The position numbers and the translations under genes were made by a program. Positions 31,701 to 44,218 of a DNA stretch of 64,000 nucleotides are shown one piece after another. The notes under the pieces are model-generated. The model ran no database searches. It was given only the letters and a program-made list of their open reading frames with translations, and had not been told where the DNA came from. Positions within the stretch are counted from its first letter, which is position 1, and every line of letters begins with the position of its first letter. The stretch covers positions 3,224,001-3,288,000 of the forward strand of contig NC_089394.1 of NCBI RefSeq assembly GCF_003171515.1, given 5' to 3'. Source of the DNA: Pyrenophora tritici-repentis (taxonomy: Eukaryota; Ascomycota; Dothideomycetes; Pleosporales; Pleosporaceae).

Positions 31701-34621
31701 ATTCTTGTCCTCAATATCGGGAGTCTGGCTGCCGTCCTTATCCAGGCGCGTTGAAATTTGGCAATATCAAGATCGGGGGGGAGCTCGTATGACACTTGTA
31801 CCATATAAGCACCTGGCTTTTTCAAAGTTAAAGCCATGAGTCCCTCTTGTAAGGCTGTACACGGATACATGTCCTCTATGGCATCAATTTGGATTGCGCA
31901 TTGATGTGCAGCCTCCAGAATTATCTTCTCTTTGTCCTCAAAATTTCCCAGGAGACTGAATGGCTCTGCGGATTCGCCATGGAATTCAGAGATAGGCGTT
32001 GCTGACTCAGATATCTCGAAGAGATGTTGCTTTTCGAAGATATTCATCACAGAAATTGTTAACGACTGCTTTCGGGCCATTGAGACCAGTTTCATGGCTG
32101 CAATTGAGTCACCTCCTAGAGCAAAGAAATTGCTGTCTACTCCAATGTGCAGTTCGGGAATCCCAAGAAGTTCTGCCCATAGCTTACGCATTACTAATTC
32201 CCTTTTTTTTGTCGGCGGTCGCACTATGGATTCTGGGGAGAGAAAAGCATTCAGCTGTTCTCGAGATAGTGCCGAAGCCTGCTCTCGTAGCTGACGCCTG
32301 TTTGTTTTTCCTGAAGTCGTCAAAGGAATAAAGTTAAGTGGTATGGCTGTCGTAGGTACCATATAACCAGGTAAAATGTCGCGAAGTCGTGCCAGTGTGT
32401 GGGCTGCATCGGATTGAAATGCTTCTGTTGTTGGCGCAAAGAGATTAGGAAATGCAGCCTGAGATGCCTCCTTCGGCGCTGCTCCGGTTCCAGACCAGAT
32501 AAAAACCACCAGGATTGGATTTGACACCAGCCCACCACTGTGGCTCGTTGCTGGAACCACCACTTCAGCAACTACATCTTTAAAGGAGCGAGACAGTTGC
32601 TTGATGTGCATCTCCACCTCCCCAACCTCAATCCTGTGCCCTCTTAGCTTCGCCCGGGTTGCTTCTCGCCCGACAAATTCGATAGATCCGTTTGAATTGT
32701 ATCGGGCCAGATCCCTCGTTCGGTACACTCGTCGCTGCCCACCTGGCCTAAGGCGCCTCAGCCATTCTGGGGCGTTTAAAAACGATTCTGCTGTTTTTTC
32801 AGGATCATTCAAATACCCTCGGGCTAGCGCTGGGCCTTCGATCAATACCTCGCCCACCGAACCAACAGGCGCCAGTTCTTCAGGGTCGGATGGGTCAGTT
32901 ATCCAGACAGCTCCGCCAGCAGCGTATCCCAAATTATAAGGATCAGAATCTGGAGAGAGCGAGGGGTGGAAAAGGCACCAAGCAGCAGTTTCAGTGGTAC
33001 CATAAGTGATATTCAAGTCAGTCTCTGGCGCCCAAACAGCTAGTTGGTCGCGAGTGATACTTTCACCACCAATTGTTACGCGTTTCAGACCAGGCACATC
33101 TGTAGGACTCAGCTGAGCCAACGTAGTCGATGTAAACCATGCGTCTGAGACATTAAAATGTCGGATAAACTCTGGTAGATTGTTGAGTCTGTGATGTTCT
33201 GAAGGAATGCAGACACAAGCCCCACGCAACATAGGCGCGAAAATGTCAGCGAGACTGACGTTGAATGTGAAACTGGCGAATTGAAGTGACCGTGTGCTGG
33301 AAGTGATATTCATTACTTCGACAAGATCCTCTAGGCTCGAGTAGATAGCGGCATGCTCTAAAATAACGCCCTTCGGCTTCGCTACGCTTCCCGAGGTGAA
33401 CATCAGAAACGCGGTGTCGTGCGGCTGGACTGATACATGTTCACCCGTTGCGTATGGACCTTGTGTCCCCAATTCCTGGAAGAAGGGCATTGCTAGCACA
33501 ATTGAGTTCCTGACACTAAATCTTGATTTATATCGGTTTGACACAATCACAACGTTAGCTTTTGTTTCTCGAATAATCTGAGCAAGGCGATCGGTTGGAT
33601 GTGTTGGATCCATGGGAACGCAGGCTGCGCCTGATTTGAGAATACCAACCATAGCAACGATAGCCCAAAGCGATTTATCTAGACAAAGTGGAACAAACGT
33701 CCCACGCTCACATCCGAGCTTATTTAAGTAGACGCCTAGAATTGTCGCGAGGTGGTTCAGTTCCTTGTATGTAAGGGATCCATCGCTTGCGGCTACGGCA
33801 ACTCCATTACCTCTGAGCGCTGCTTGCCTCTCAACGATATGATGCACGCAATCTTGGATTGCTGGCTTGATCATAGCATTCCATGACCCAATATCTTTCC
33901 AATTCTTCTCACTGATGAGAGAAATGTCTTTGATTGTCTTTCCAGATGACTTGGCCAAAGTCCTGATAGCCACCACTATGTTGCTCGATATATTTAGAGC
34001 CTGGGCGTCGCATAGGGTTGATGTTGCATAGCGAAGCACGAACCTGGATTGGTATTTGTTTATATCTGCAATAAGCAAGATCTCGTAATCCTATTCTAGG
34101 TAAGTATAGTTTTGTTGAGGAGTCATGTTATTTACCTCCATTTGTTTCCCTTTGATGACTGGCATTTGGACGTTGGTTTGCCAGTCACTTCGATGGAAAT
34201 CTCCGAAACTTTGTAGTACAGTACCAGTGTTAAAGGGCGTTGCATGAAAATCACCTGAAACTGTTTTTTGCCATACTATTTGTAACGGAACTGTATCTCG
34301 GTCAACGCGGCCCATCAAGTGCTGTATTGGACAGTCCCAGCCTTCATTGCCACTGCAGCTCTTCGTTGATATACTCCGAAACCCAAATTGAACAATATCA
34401 GTTTGTGTGAATTGACGAAGAACAACTGCCCAAACGGCCTGCACAAACTTTTCAACAGTAGTGTGCCACAGTTGACAATTTTGATGTATGTTAATGACCT
34501 CTCCGAGCTCAAGCTCCATGAATTTTAGTTCCCTTGGGCTAGCTATTCCATCCGTAAGGATGGGAAACAAACAAGGATCAGCAATGCTTTCTATGGCTGG
34601 AAGGAGTTGATTGGTTGACAT
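28754..34621 (-). CDS. Two-module nonribosomal peptide synthetase ([C]-A1-T1-C-A2-T2)
   Basis: Exons 34621-34136 and 34090-28754 give about 1940 residues. The 45-bp intron (GTAAAT...AATAG) removes an in-frame TAG at 34091-34093. A longer start at 34690 is possible but less likely. Residues 1-230 are a condensation-domain remnant without an active-site motif. A1 ~250-750 (TSGSVAKPKG ~390, FNVSLADIF ~435, YGTTETA). T1 ~790-860 (LGGDSIAAMKL). C ~885-1290 with intact HHSIFDGW (~1022). A2 ~1330-1830 (YTSGSTGKPKG ~1475, FDASVMEHL ~1518, YGPAECS). T2 ~1870-1940 (LGGDSILAL), then the end: no TE, R or terminal C domain. My rough specificity readings are A1 N-V-A-F-T-G-T-A-W-K and A2 D-A-M-F-L-A-T-L-A-K. 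Loss of Asp235 in A1 suggests a substrate lacking a free alpha-amine. It is the core enzyme of the cluster; the product is unknown. Confidence 0.9.
34091..34135 (-). other. Predicted 45-bp in-frame intron of the NRPS
   Basis: GAG|GTAAAT ... AATAG|GATTACGAG on the minus strand, a multiple of three and containing the only stop codon in the NRPS frame. A CTTAC branch-like motif lies shortly before the acceptor. Confidence 0.7.
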
Positions 34622-34772
34622 TTTTGCGACACTGGACAACGGCTTGTAATTGCAAAAATTGTAAATCCAAAGGCCTGAAGTATACATCATCCTTCACTTG
34701 GGTTACTTCTATAACCTTGAGCAAGGGGAAGTAGATAGTTGAGGAAACTTTGGTAAATGTCATCGGGTATAT

Positions 34773-34842
34773 TACACGTCATCAAATTTGAACACGTTAG
34801 ATTGAGTAGTTACAGGTCATTCTCTTTCGTACTACACGTCAT
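34773..34842 (+). promoter_or_regulatory. ACGTCA (CRE-like) motif cluster upstream of the NRPS
   Basis: TACACGTCAT occurs at 34773-34782 and 34833-34842, with TACAGGTCAT at 34811-34820, about 150-220 bp upstream of the NRPS start. The same 10-mer stands twice upstream of the transesterase (53165-53193). ATF/CREB-type bZIP proteins bind ACGTCA half-sites, and the cluster encodes a bZIP protein. Confidence 0.5.
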
Positions 34843-35063
34843 AATAACGCAACACGGAGGATCGCTTCGGCATGTAACGCTCTCAACAGTTACATCCAAT
34901 TAGATCCAAGCTCTCACCTCGCACTTACATTCTCATGCAGTTGCACCTTCTGGTTTCCGTAAGCAGGTGACTTTTGATCCCATGCTAAGCCTCTCTCGTT
35001 TCATGGTGACCTTACCTGAATAGTACCAGCTCTTGTCAGCAATGCCGTGGGTCAATCTTCTCC

Positions 35064-35208
35064 TAAAGTCTGTCCCTATGTGACGAAAAACCTGTGTGCC
35101 GAAAATGACCAATCGGATTACGAGGGTCCAAGAGAAGTGTGTCATCTTTGCGACCCGGTTGGTCGTTCTCGGCACACGGGGTTTTTCGTCACATAGGGAC
35201 AGACTTTA
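35064..35208. repeat. MITE-1 copy
   Basis: Starts TAAAGTCTGTCCCTATGTGA and ends GTCACATAGGGACAGACTTTA; near-perfect arms. Confidence 0.9.
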
Positions 35209-35300
35209 GTTCCTGTGCTAGCTCCTAGGATCTGGCCACCTCATCTTCTCTTGTATGACTCAAAGCACTGGAAACACGGAGTTTTAGATAGCTAAAGCAA
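35209..35300 (+). repeat. Two-copy repeat next to a transposon end (copy 1)
   Basis: GTTCCTGTGCTAGCTCC...CTTGTATGACTCAAAGCACTG matches 58110-58198 closely over about 85 bp. Each copy directly follows a TA-type transposon end. Confidence 0.8.
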
Positions 35301-35506
35301 GAAATTCGGCTCTTTCCCTTAGTAAGGCACCCTTAGCTTTTGTGGCGCAGTCGGTCGACGCAGGCCTGCAACGCTAGGCGCATATGTAGGTACAGCCTCA
35401 CGTCTGAATTGCAAGGGCTTTTCTTTTGCAAAGTCGGAAATTCAACCCGGCATATGTTTAGTAGAACGTCAGAAGAGGAATACGAGAAAAAGGACGTTAA
35501 GCTTGG

Positions 35507-36397
35507 TTAGAGTAGTTGTATCTGGTGGGTGTAGCACTCCGACATGAACTCAACATTGGTATGAGAGCCATGGCCGTCGGGTATTAGGACACGACTGCGT
35601 GATTGATTGTGAGTGGTTTCCGGTATAAAAACGCGGCGTAACCACTCAAGGCCTGTACTGTTCGAAGCCCAGCCGTTTTCTGACGTTGCATACAGCCAAT
35701 CTGGTATAGATTCTAACGGGAACTAGCTGGCTTCGAGATGCTGTCCCTTGAATATTACTACCGGGCGTAGCGTGTGGCTGGTAGCCAAGACGCACTCAAC
35801 TATCGATATCCACTCTCGGTTTTCTGGAGATTTCCGGTAAGTTTTTCTTTTCTTAGATGAACTTAACGCCATGGGGTTGTTGCAAATGCCTATCCTAAGT
35901 CCAGTCTCATCTATACTGTATATATCTTCCAACAAGATGTTGTACTGGCGTCGGGTGTGCTCAAAGAGCTCGATGAAAGCTCGAATCGCGGTCGGATCGG
36001 CTGCCTCAGCTCGGGCGGCATGGATAGATCTACCGACTACCGAATGGGTCCGCTGGTTCGCCGGAGGAACTGGGATACCCAGCCGCGCCCAAACGGGCGG
36101 TCGTCACCGTTCATGGCCAGCAATTGGGTCGCAACAGCTCGTACTATAGAATGGGTGGGCGGCATTGCGCGCTGATCTTCGATTAGAATCCAATCGACTA
36201 TTTAGGTGCTGTTCTTGTTCGGGAGTTAGGCGCTGCTGTAGCTGGTGGGCGATTGCGTAGCGCGTTGCACCTGCCTAGCAGCGCTGCAGGGTTGTTCTGG
36301 GCACATTGTACGCTCTACTTCCTGCCCGGAGGCTCGGAAAAACTCTTACATTGCGATCGGCTAGCGCACGTTGTATAGATTGCTCATTTATAGGCAT
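35507..36397 (-). pseudogene. Pogo-C transposase fragment (DDE_1)
   Basis: On the minus strand from Met 36397: psq-like start (MPINEQSIQRALADR, YNVPRTTLQR), a frame break in the Tc5 HTH region, then AADPTAIRAFIELFEHTRR, IYSIDETGLRIG (first catalytic Asp, near 35905), NREWISIVECV, and after a TAG at about 35727 (in the SWF position of relatives) FPLESIPDWLYATSENGW and VLIPDGHGSHTNVEF with the second Asp. It ends at a stop 35507-35509 before the third acidic residue. No terminal repeats were found. A separate subfamily from Pogo-A and -B. Confidence 0.75.
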
Positions 36398-36743
36398 TTT
36401 AGTCGTGTTGTGGTGGAGTTGTATAGCTTCAAAAGTGGAAACGCGTGGTGGATTGGGTGGTTGGTGGGTGGATGGCCCGAAACCACCGGTGGCTCGGAAC
36501 TCTAAGTACCCTACCGAGCTTAGTCATTTCTCAATAAAGCTTTCCGTCTGATAACTATGTTCTCGGTTGTTCGTCCAGGTGACGGATAATATTAGTCTAA
36601 GGTCTTAAAACCTTCTCTATATTGATTTAGTATAAGATCTTTCCTATAACTAGTTAACGTATCTTGTATTTATGTTTCTGTGTAAGCTACCTTACAACTT
36701 AAATTCACAAAGAAGCGCAAATCGTTAAAAACACGACTCTAGA
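36398..36743. other. Intergenic stretch upstream of P450-2
   Basis: AT-rich, no gene; presumably the P450-2 promoter. Confidence 0.5.
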
Positions 36744-38647
36744 ATGCAGATTTTCCTCATGGACCTACTTAAGAACGCTAGGATAGGTAACACTGTTATC
36801 ATCCCTTGGCTAGTAATCTGTTTTGTCGCTGTAAGCATCCACCGATTACTATAAATTAAAAGGACCAGACGGTAATATTTACTGACGCGAGAGACCTAAT
36901 GGAAGGTTATATGCTGGATAGTACATAGGGCATGGTACCATCCTTTAGCAAAATACCCTGGTCCCGTGTTAGCAAGATTCACAAATCTATACAGCGCGTA
37001 CCATGCGTGGAGAGGTGACATCCATCGGGACATACTTCGTTGTCATCTGAAATATGGTTAGTATCTGCTAACAATTCCATCACATTATAAATCTCATTAG
37101 CTGATGTGCCCTAGGTAGTCATGTACGTTATGCACCTAACCGCATCCTAATTAATACGCCAGGCGCCCTCCGTGGTAAGATGAAGATCCTTGCATGTGCT
37201 GTAAATCGTTCTTTTATATTTGTTGCTTACATGTGTAGATATTTACGGTCAAGGCTCGCACGTGCGTAAATCTACAACGTATCGTGTTTTATCATCGCAG
37301 GCGATCAATACTCTGACTATGTCTGACAAAGTGCAACATGCACATCGCCGGAGAATATTAAGCCAGGCATTCTCAGAGAACAACCTGAGGGTGCTAGAAA
37401 CTACTATCCAGGAAAGAATTCAAAGATTTTGTAAGGTTATAAATGACCAAATCTGCCTAGGATGCGAGAGTGGCGATGCGTGGTCGGATTCGATCAATAT
37501 GGCACACTCATGCAAGTCTCTCATCCAACTTCAATTTTTACTTCCTAAAAGTTCTAACATTAGCGAACATAGTTACTAATCTTGCTTTTGATGTTATAAC
37601 GGCTGTGACCTTCGGGTTAGACTACCGCACGATGGAAGAACCACATTTTCGCTATGTAGTGGAAGCAATCGAAAAGTCAAACGTACGGCTGGGTGTACTT
37701 ATGCAGGCCCCGGAGCTGGCTCTTAGCAGAGGGTTTGATCGACAACTATTCTTCAAAGCTAAAGAAGGTGGAGCTAAATTTGTTAAGTTCCTGCGCGAGC
37801 TTTTGCAGCAACGCCTTAAAAAAGGCCCGGCAGGCCCTGTCAAGGACATTTTTAGCTTTCTACAGCAGTGCAAGCATCCTGACTCTAGTACTGGGTTAAG
37901 CCCGATAGAAATCAGCACCGAGACAGCGACATTTATAGTAGCCGGTAAGTTCCGCCTCTATTCTTATGTATAATACTAAACGTTCTTCTCTCTAACAATA
38001 CGTTGCTAGGAACTGATACAACGTCTACAGCGATGGCATCTCTATCTCACTATTTAAGCTGGTCACCACGATGCTATTCACGTGCGAGAGAGGAGGTACG
38101 GACAATATTCGATTCCGAGGGCGACATAGTCTTTGGTCCCAAACTCAATTCGTGTGTATTTCTTCGGGCATGTCTCGACGAAGCGCTGCGCATCACGCCT
38201 CCTGCTGGAGGGCCTCTCTGGCGAGAAGTGGAAATAGGTGGGACCCAGATCAACGGAGACTATATACCAGCTGGTTGCGAGGTTGGTTCTGGCATCTATG
38301 CTATGCACCGCAGCCCCCAAAATTGGTCCGATCCGGATACTTACATACCCGAGCGATGGCTTCCGAACAAAGGTGCAGCAAAGTCCGAGAATCAAGAGCA
38401 CAAAAATCTCCGCCAACCATATTTTCCTTTCAACATTGGGCCACGTAGTTGCGTTGGAAAACCTCTTGCAATCGCACAGATCATGTTAACATTTGCTCAT
38501 CTCCTCTGGAAATTCGACTTTCGCATAGCTGATGCCGAAGAGCTGTGTTCTACTATTGATGATATAGTACCGCCTGAGTACATGCTCCAGGATTATATAT
38601 CAGGCCAGAAACACGGCCCTATCTTACAATTCTGTTCTCGTTCCTAG
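36744..38647 (+). CDS. Cytochrome P450 monooxygenase (P450-2), multi-exon, first exon uncertain
   Basis: Supported exons: about 36929-37056 ([11 protein letters not shown]), 37115-37174, 37239-37511, 37573-37944 and 38010-38647. Most introns are GT-AG; the one at 37512-37572 appears to use GC (GCAAGT) as donor. A possible first exon at 36744 encodes a membrane anchor ([18 protein letters not shown]), but I could not join it in frame to WYHP: stops at 36852-36854 and beyond intervene and no donor of the right phase was found. Motifs: [22 protein letters not shown] (I-helix), EALR (ExxR), [20 protein letters not shown] (heme). The 3' four-fifths is intact. It probably oxidises a cluster intermediate. 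Confidence 0.8.
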
Positions 38648-39131
38648 AAACGCATTTTAAAGGGAAAAATCTCGGTCAGCTTAAAGCAATTACTATGCCA
38701 GCGATTGTTTATTATCTAGCATAACTAGTTAGTTTCTTACGTGATCTATTACATCAGGATTCGTAGTGCATAATTACGCTTGCCTTGTTAGATATGAATT
38801 GACCTAGCCTATCCTTGCTATGCCTCGCCCATAGTTGTGAGTTTGGTGTGTATTTCTTAGGGCTATGTAACTCAGTACTAAAATGGCTGTAGATGTGTAA
38901 ATGACAACGACTACTTTCACCTTTATCTTGTTAACTCGACTGAGATAACGATGCCGTATGGCGACACTAATGTCACACGAGTGACTGTTGTACAGGAACA
39001 ACCAGCTGACCAGGAGTTATAGTTCTAGCTACTAGGAGAGAAAGTTGCTGTAGATGGTATCTAGAAGCATTACAATATCTTAAACCCGAAGCGCGATCTG
39101 TCGAAGCTCGAAGAGCTGACCAAAGCAGTAC
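38648..39131. other. Intergenic stretch before Copia-B, no gene seen
   Basis: Short overlapping ORFs only; nothing recognised. Confidence 0.5.
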
Positions 39132-39136
39132 CTAGC

Positions 39137-39300
39137 TGTCAGATAGCAGGGTTACTCGACGTTGGCAGCAACCAATCAGCGTAGAGAGGGTCAGTGCGCC
39201 CCTCAAGAGGGCCACAAGCGCGGACACACGATAGACAGAACACAATACAGACAATCATCAACATCCATCACTTTTGTGCAATATCTCATTATATCTGACA
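39137..39300 (+). repeat. Copia-B 5' LTR
   Basis: 164 bp, TGTCAGATAGCAGGG...TTATATCTGACA, matching 44219-44382. Confidence 0.95.
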
Positions 39301-39345
39301 ATTAAGAGTCTCACTGCCTCAATAACGAGCGATAAAACCACGAAA

Positions 39346-42300
39346 ATGGCAACAATCCAGACCCAACGGGACGCGACGGTCATCCTCACCGACTCAAGCA
39401 ACTGGATCCCTTGGTACCGCCAACTTAAGCTGAAATGCCAGTCGCAAGGCATTTGGCCACTGTTGGACCCCGAAGGAGTGCGACTCCAGCGCATCCAACC
39501 GGAGGCTCCGCTACCCCCAGACATTTCGCAGTATGAACCGTCAAGTAGCCCCTCAGCTGCCTTATCGCATACCACCCGAAACGCTAGAGGCAACACGCGA
39601 GGATCAGCACAAGACACTACAGAAATGTCGACAACAACCTCACGAATCCCCACTATACCAACGCGAGTGTCAGAACTCTTAGAGAAAGGACAAGAAGCGT
39701 ATAAGGAGGATCGCGACGACTATAAGCTGCGCCTTGAGTTATACAAAATACGGGAGAGGGACTATCAAGAAGAAAGCAACAAAATCTCAAAGATGGTCGA
39801 ACACATCCTTACAACCGTAACACCCCATTTACAACTTAGCTGCTGCACCGAGAACGGCACGCTGCGCGACTGGATAACCGCCCTCTAAGACACAGTTGGA
39901 GTGGATGAAGACGAGGAGAGAGCGCGAGCACGAGAGAGATACCAAGCCGCACTCAAGCCAATGCGTTCAACCACAAACTGGGAGACGTGACTAAATGAAT
40001 ACGATCAGGCTGCAACTCGAGCTGAAACCCTTGAGGTGGCCGAGGCTATGCAAACACAAGCCGTAATAGACGACTTCCTAGGCTCCGTATCTAAAATGGC
40101 ATCAACCTGGACCGCAGGGTTCCAAGGGCCAGGGTACGATAAGAAAGCCATGAATAGGAAAAGGATGATGAAACTCTTCCGTGAATATATGAGTCTTCAT
40201 TATCCATCAAGAGGGAAGCCAAAGAGCGCCTTCGCGGTAGGAGACTCATACGCGGCGAGCGGTGAACCCGACTCGGACACACTGAGGGACGCCTCTAGTG
40301 TGGAATTAAGAGCGCCATCCAACCAAGGCCGGGGAAACCCTAGGCAATCAAACAAACGCAAGATGGATGGTCAAAGTACCAGAACCAAGCAGATCCCGGA
40401 GAGGAATTCAGCGAAAGCTGGAGACATATGTCCTGCCTGTGAACAGCGTCATGAGATATCTGACTGCTACTATGTGAACAAAGCCAAGGCACCTGAATGG
40501 TTCAAGCCAAATCGAGGCATCGCAAGATTAGTACAGTACAAACTTGAAAATGACACCAACTTACAGAGAACGATGCAGGAAATGTCCCTAGAGACTAAAC
40601 GACCTCGATTCTCGACAACGTCACGATCGATTACACCTCATATCAAGACATCACAAACACCGGACGCAGTCATTGAATGACTAGATGGACGCGAAATCTC
40701 AAGAATTGATGAGGGCACGATGAAAGCGGCATTCAGCGCAAGCCAACAAGGATATCCATTAAAGGATGCCTTCATCCTGGATTCCGGCTCGACTACGCAC
40801 ATCTGCAACGACCTCTCAAGAATTGAAGACGTACGCCCGTCGACGCCAGGGGACTACATCTGGGCCGGCAGTTCCAAAGTCTGGATACGAGGATACGGAG
40901 CTGTCACATTGACAACAGAGGGATCTCAGGACAAACAAGCCCTGCACATAGTCAACGTTGCGTGGTGTCCAGACTTCCTCTGCAGCCTAGTATCATTCAG
41001 GCTACTCCGACGACAAGGAATATGGTGGGACAATCGGGAAGATCCAACAAGCCTGCGACGATGGGATGGAACAATCATTGCTATCCTATCGGAACGCCAT
41101 GGGCAATGGATTATCGAAGACACCACTCTATTCGACTCAGCCTTCCATGTGCGTATGAATCGAACCAAGCGATCACCACAAAGGGCGACAGCTATGCTAT
41201 GGCATAAACGACTAGGACATCCAGGGCCATCCGCTATTGAACACCTCATACAGCAATCTGAGGGGGTGAGGATCAAAGGAATCACCACAGTACAATGTGA
41301 CGCTTGCGGCAGATCAAAGTCGAAGCGCCAAATAAGAAGGGCGCTAAGACTAAATGATGAAGGTCCTGGAGAAAGAATTGCAATCGACTTCTATGAGTAC
41401 GAGGCAGACAGCTTCACTAAGGAAAAGAGTCAGATGCTAATAACTTGCCGAAACTCCCGATACGTTTGGGATTTCTACTTCAAAGACAATAGGCCAGCAC
41501 GCTCTATTATTCGCCTATTAGCCCTCTTTATCCAATTTATGAAGAAACAGTTCAACATTACGGTCAAGGTCATTGAAACAGACAACGAGATCATCACAGT
41601 TAAGCAAGAAGTCGAGAAATGGTGCACGTCCCTATCAATCAGACTCGAGCCTTCCGCTCCAGACACACAAGCGCAGAACGGAGGAGCCGAACGCTCAGGG
41701 GGTGTGATAAAAGAAAAGGCACGCGCAATTCGACTAGATGCGAATCTTCCATGGGAACTCTGGCCAGAGATAACCAGAGCGGCGGTATACCTATACAATC
41801 GAACGCCAAATTATCCAAACAAGTGGAAATCGCCTTACGAAATATTCTTCACGCGCGCAGCTGCCACAAATGGCATAGTCACCGGACCCCGAAGACCAAA
41901 CCAAGCTCATCTAAGAGCATATGGGTGCAAAGCCTTTGCAATGACAGACGATACCCACCAAGGAAAGTCAAGGCTGCAACGGCTGGACCCAAAAGCCTGG
42001 ATTGGGTATCTTGTGGGATATCAGTCAACAAACATCTACCGCATCTGGATCCCATCCATGGCAAAGGTAATCAGCACTCGCGACGTAGTGTTTAACGAAG
42101 AAACAATCTTCAATGGCAAGACTGAGGACCTGATGGACAATCTCATGCACAACACCCTAGAGGAAATCGCAACTTGGGTGAGAACAGTCGAACTCCCAGG
42201 TACTCAGAGCCAACAACCAGAAACCGAGACGTTCTACGAGGACGATACGACGCAGGAAGAGAGCCCGCGCACTCAGAAAACCAGATACCACCAAGGAAGG

Positions 42301-44163
42301 AAGGTGGTAGAGGCATATCTAACCCCGCCACCAACTCCTCCACCTGTGGCCTTGCTAGTTCAAGGAGAGGTGAACAACGAGGATATGACGAACATGTCCA
42401 ACCAATCAACATCAATGACCAGTCCATGGGCAGCCGCATTCATGGCCGGCACCGAATCAGGACACATTGGTCAACACGAAGGAAAGCCAATCGACAAGGC
42501 TCAGGTGAAGAGACTGCTATCTAAGGGAATCAAGCCCTATCGTAACCAGCTACCGCCACTCCCAACAGCATACTCAAAGCTGGAAGACCATCCACTATAC
42601 GACATGTTCAAGGAAGCAGAAAAGACACACCTTCGGAGTCACCAACAAATGAAGTCATGGACTGAGGTCCAAGCATCACCAGTCAAACGAGCAGGGCACC
42701 AGATCCTAGACTGTATGTGGGTATACACCTACAAACTCGACAAGCATCACCGCCTCATCAAATGCAAGGCAAGATTGGTGGTAAGGGGAGACCAACAACG
42801 CAACATCACCTCCCAAGACACATACGCAGCAACATTGGCAGGACGCTCATTCAGAATGCTCATGGCAATCGCCGCCAAATACGATCTTGAGCTAAAGCAA
42901 TACGACGTCACTAATGCTTTTGTGCATGCTACAATCGACAGAGAAATATACATGAGGATGCCAAAAGGATATCAGAAGCCTGGCACTCTACTTAAAGTGC
43001 AAAAGGCACTATATGGGCTCCGGATCTCACCATTACTGTGGCAGAAAGAATTCACTGCAACTCTTGCTTCGATAGGGTTTCAACAAATACCACAGGAGCC
43101 ATGCTGCATGATCAAAGACGGAGTTATCATCTTCTTCTATGTGGACGACATCATCGTTGCGTACCATTCAAAGCAAGAATCAGAGGCAATGAAGGCCATC
43201 AACCAGATCCAAGAAAAATACGCTTGTACGGGAGGAGACAACTTACAGTGGTTTCTCGGCGTAGAGGTCATTCGTGATCGCAAGCAGAAGACCATACAGC
43301 TATCTCAAGCCGCATACGCAGACAAAATCAGCCAACTAGCAAGCCGACAAGACATCAGACATGACACGCCGATGTCAGGCATGGAACTCAGACCCAGGAG
43401 TGACCTAGCAGAGCCGTCCGAGATCAACCGCTACCAGCGCAAGATTGGCTCGCTTCTATTCGCTGCAGTCACAACAAGACCCGACATAGCCTTTGCAACA
43501 TCACGACTTGCTCGCTTCCTAGTCAATCCAAGTACAGAACACCAGGACGCTGCAGACCGTGTGCTCCTGTACCTCAAGAAAACAGAATCCCTAGCCCTCG
43601 AACTCGGTAGAGGCGATGGCCTTGAGGTAGCAAGTGACGCATCATTTGCAGACAACACACTAGACAGGAAAAGCTCGCAAGGATACGCAATTAAGCTGTT
43701 CGGAGGACTCATCGCTTGGAGAGCAAGTAAGCAAGATACTGTGACAACATCAACAACAGAAGCAGAGCTGCTTGCCCTATCACAAGTTGCTAAGGAGGCA
43801 ATCTTTACGTCGCGGTTGTTGAAGGAGCTTCAGGTAAACCTAAGCAATCCAATTATCACAATCAAGTGCGACAATACCCAGACAATCCGTCTAGTAAATG
43901 AAGACGTTGCCAAATTGCAAACAAAGCTTCGGCACGTTGACATACACAATCATTGGCTACGACAAGAAGTTACCCGAAAGACGATCAAGGTAGAATATGT
44001 TCCGTCTGACAACATGATCGCAGACGGATTCACCAAGTCACTGCCAGCCAATAAATGGGCCAGTTTCCTTGATCAGTTGGGACTTGTTAAACGCAAAGAA
44101 TCCCCGTTGAAAGAAGCTGAGCTTGAGAAGTTGCAGGAGCATCTGGAAGGCCTCTATATGTAG
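39346..44163 (+). CDS. Copia-B Gag-Pol in a single frame with three internal stops
   Basis: From Met 39346 one frame runs to 44163, broken at 39886-39888 (TAA), 39988-39990 (TGA) and 40678-40680 (TGA). Gag covers 39346-40680 and has a knuckle-like CPACEQRHEISDC near 40430. Pol begins just after the last TGA: protease ILDSGSTTHICND (near 40775), integrase (WHKRLGHPG, CDACGRSK, IAIDFYEYE, VIETDNE, AQNGGAERSGG), RT (KARLVVRGDQ, FYVDDIIVA near 43138) and RNase H (ASDASFADNTLDRKSSQGY near 43630). Both TGAs are followed by CTA, the classic readthrough context, and the second sits at the Gag/protease border. Either programmed readthrough or recent inactivation fits. Pol from 40720 to 44163 is intact. 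Confidence 0.85.
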
Positions 44164-44218
44164 GATCGATTAACCAGTTTATGCAGCTTGCAATCAGGGC
44201 TTCCAAGCTGAGGGGGTG

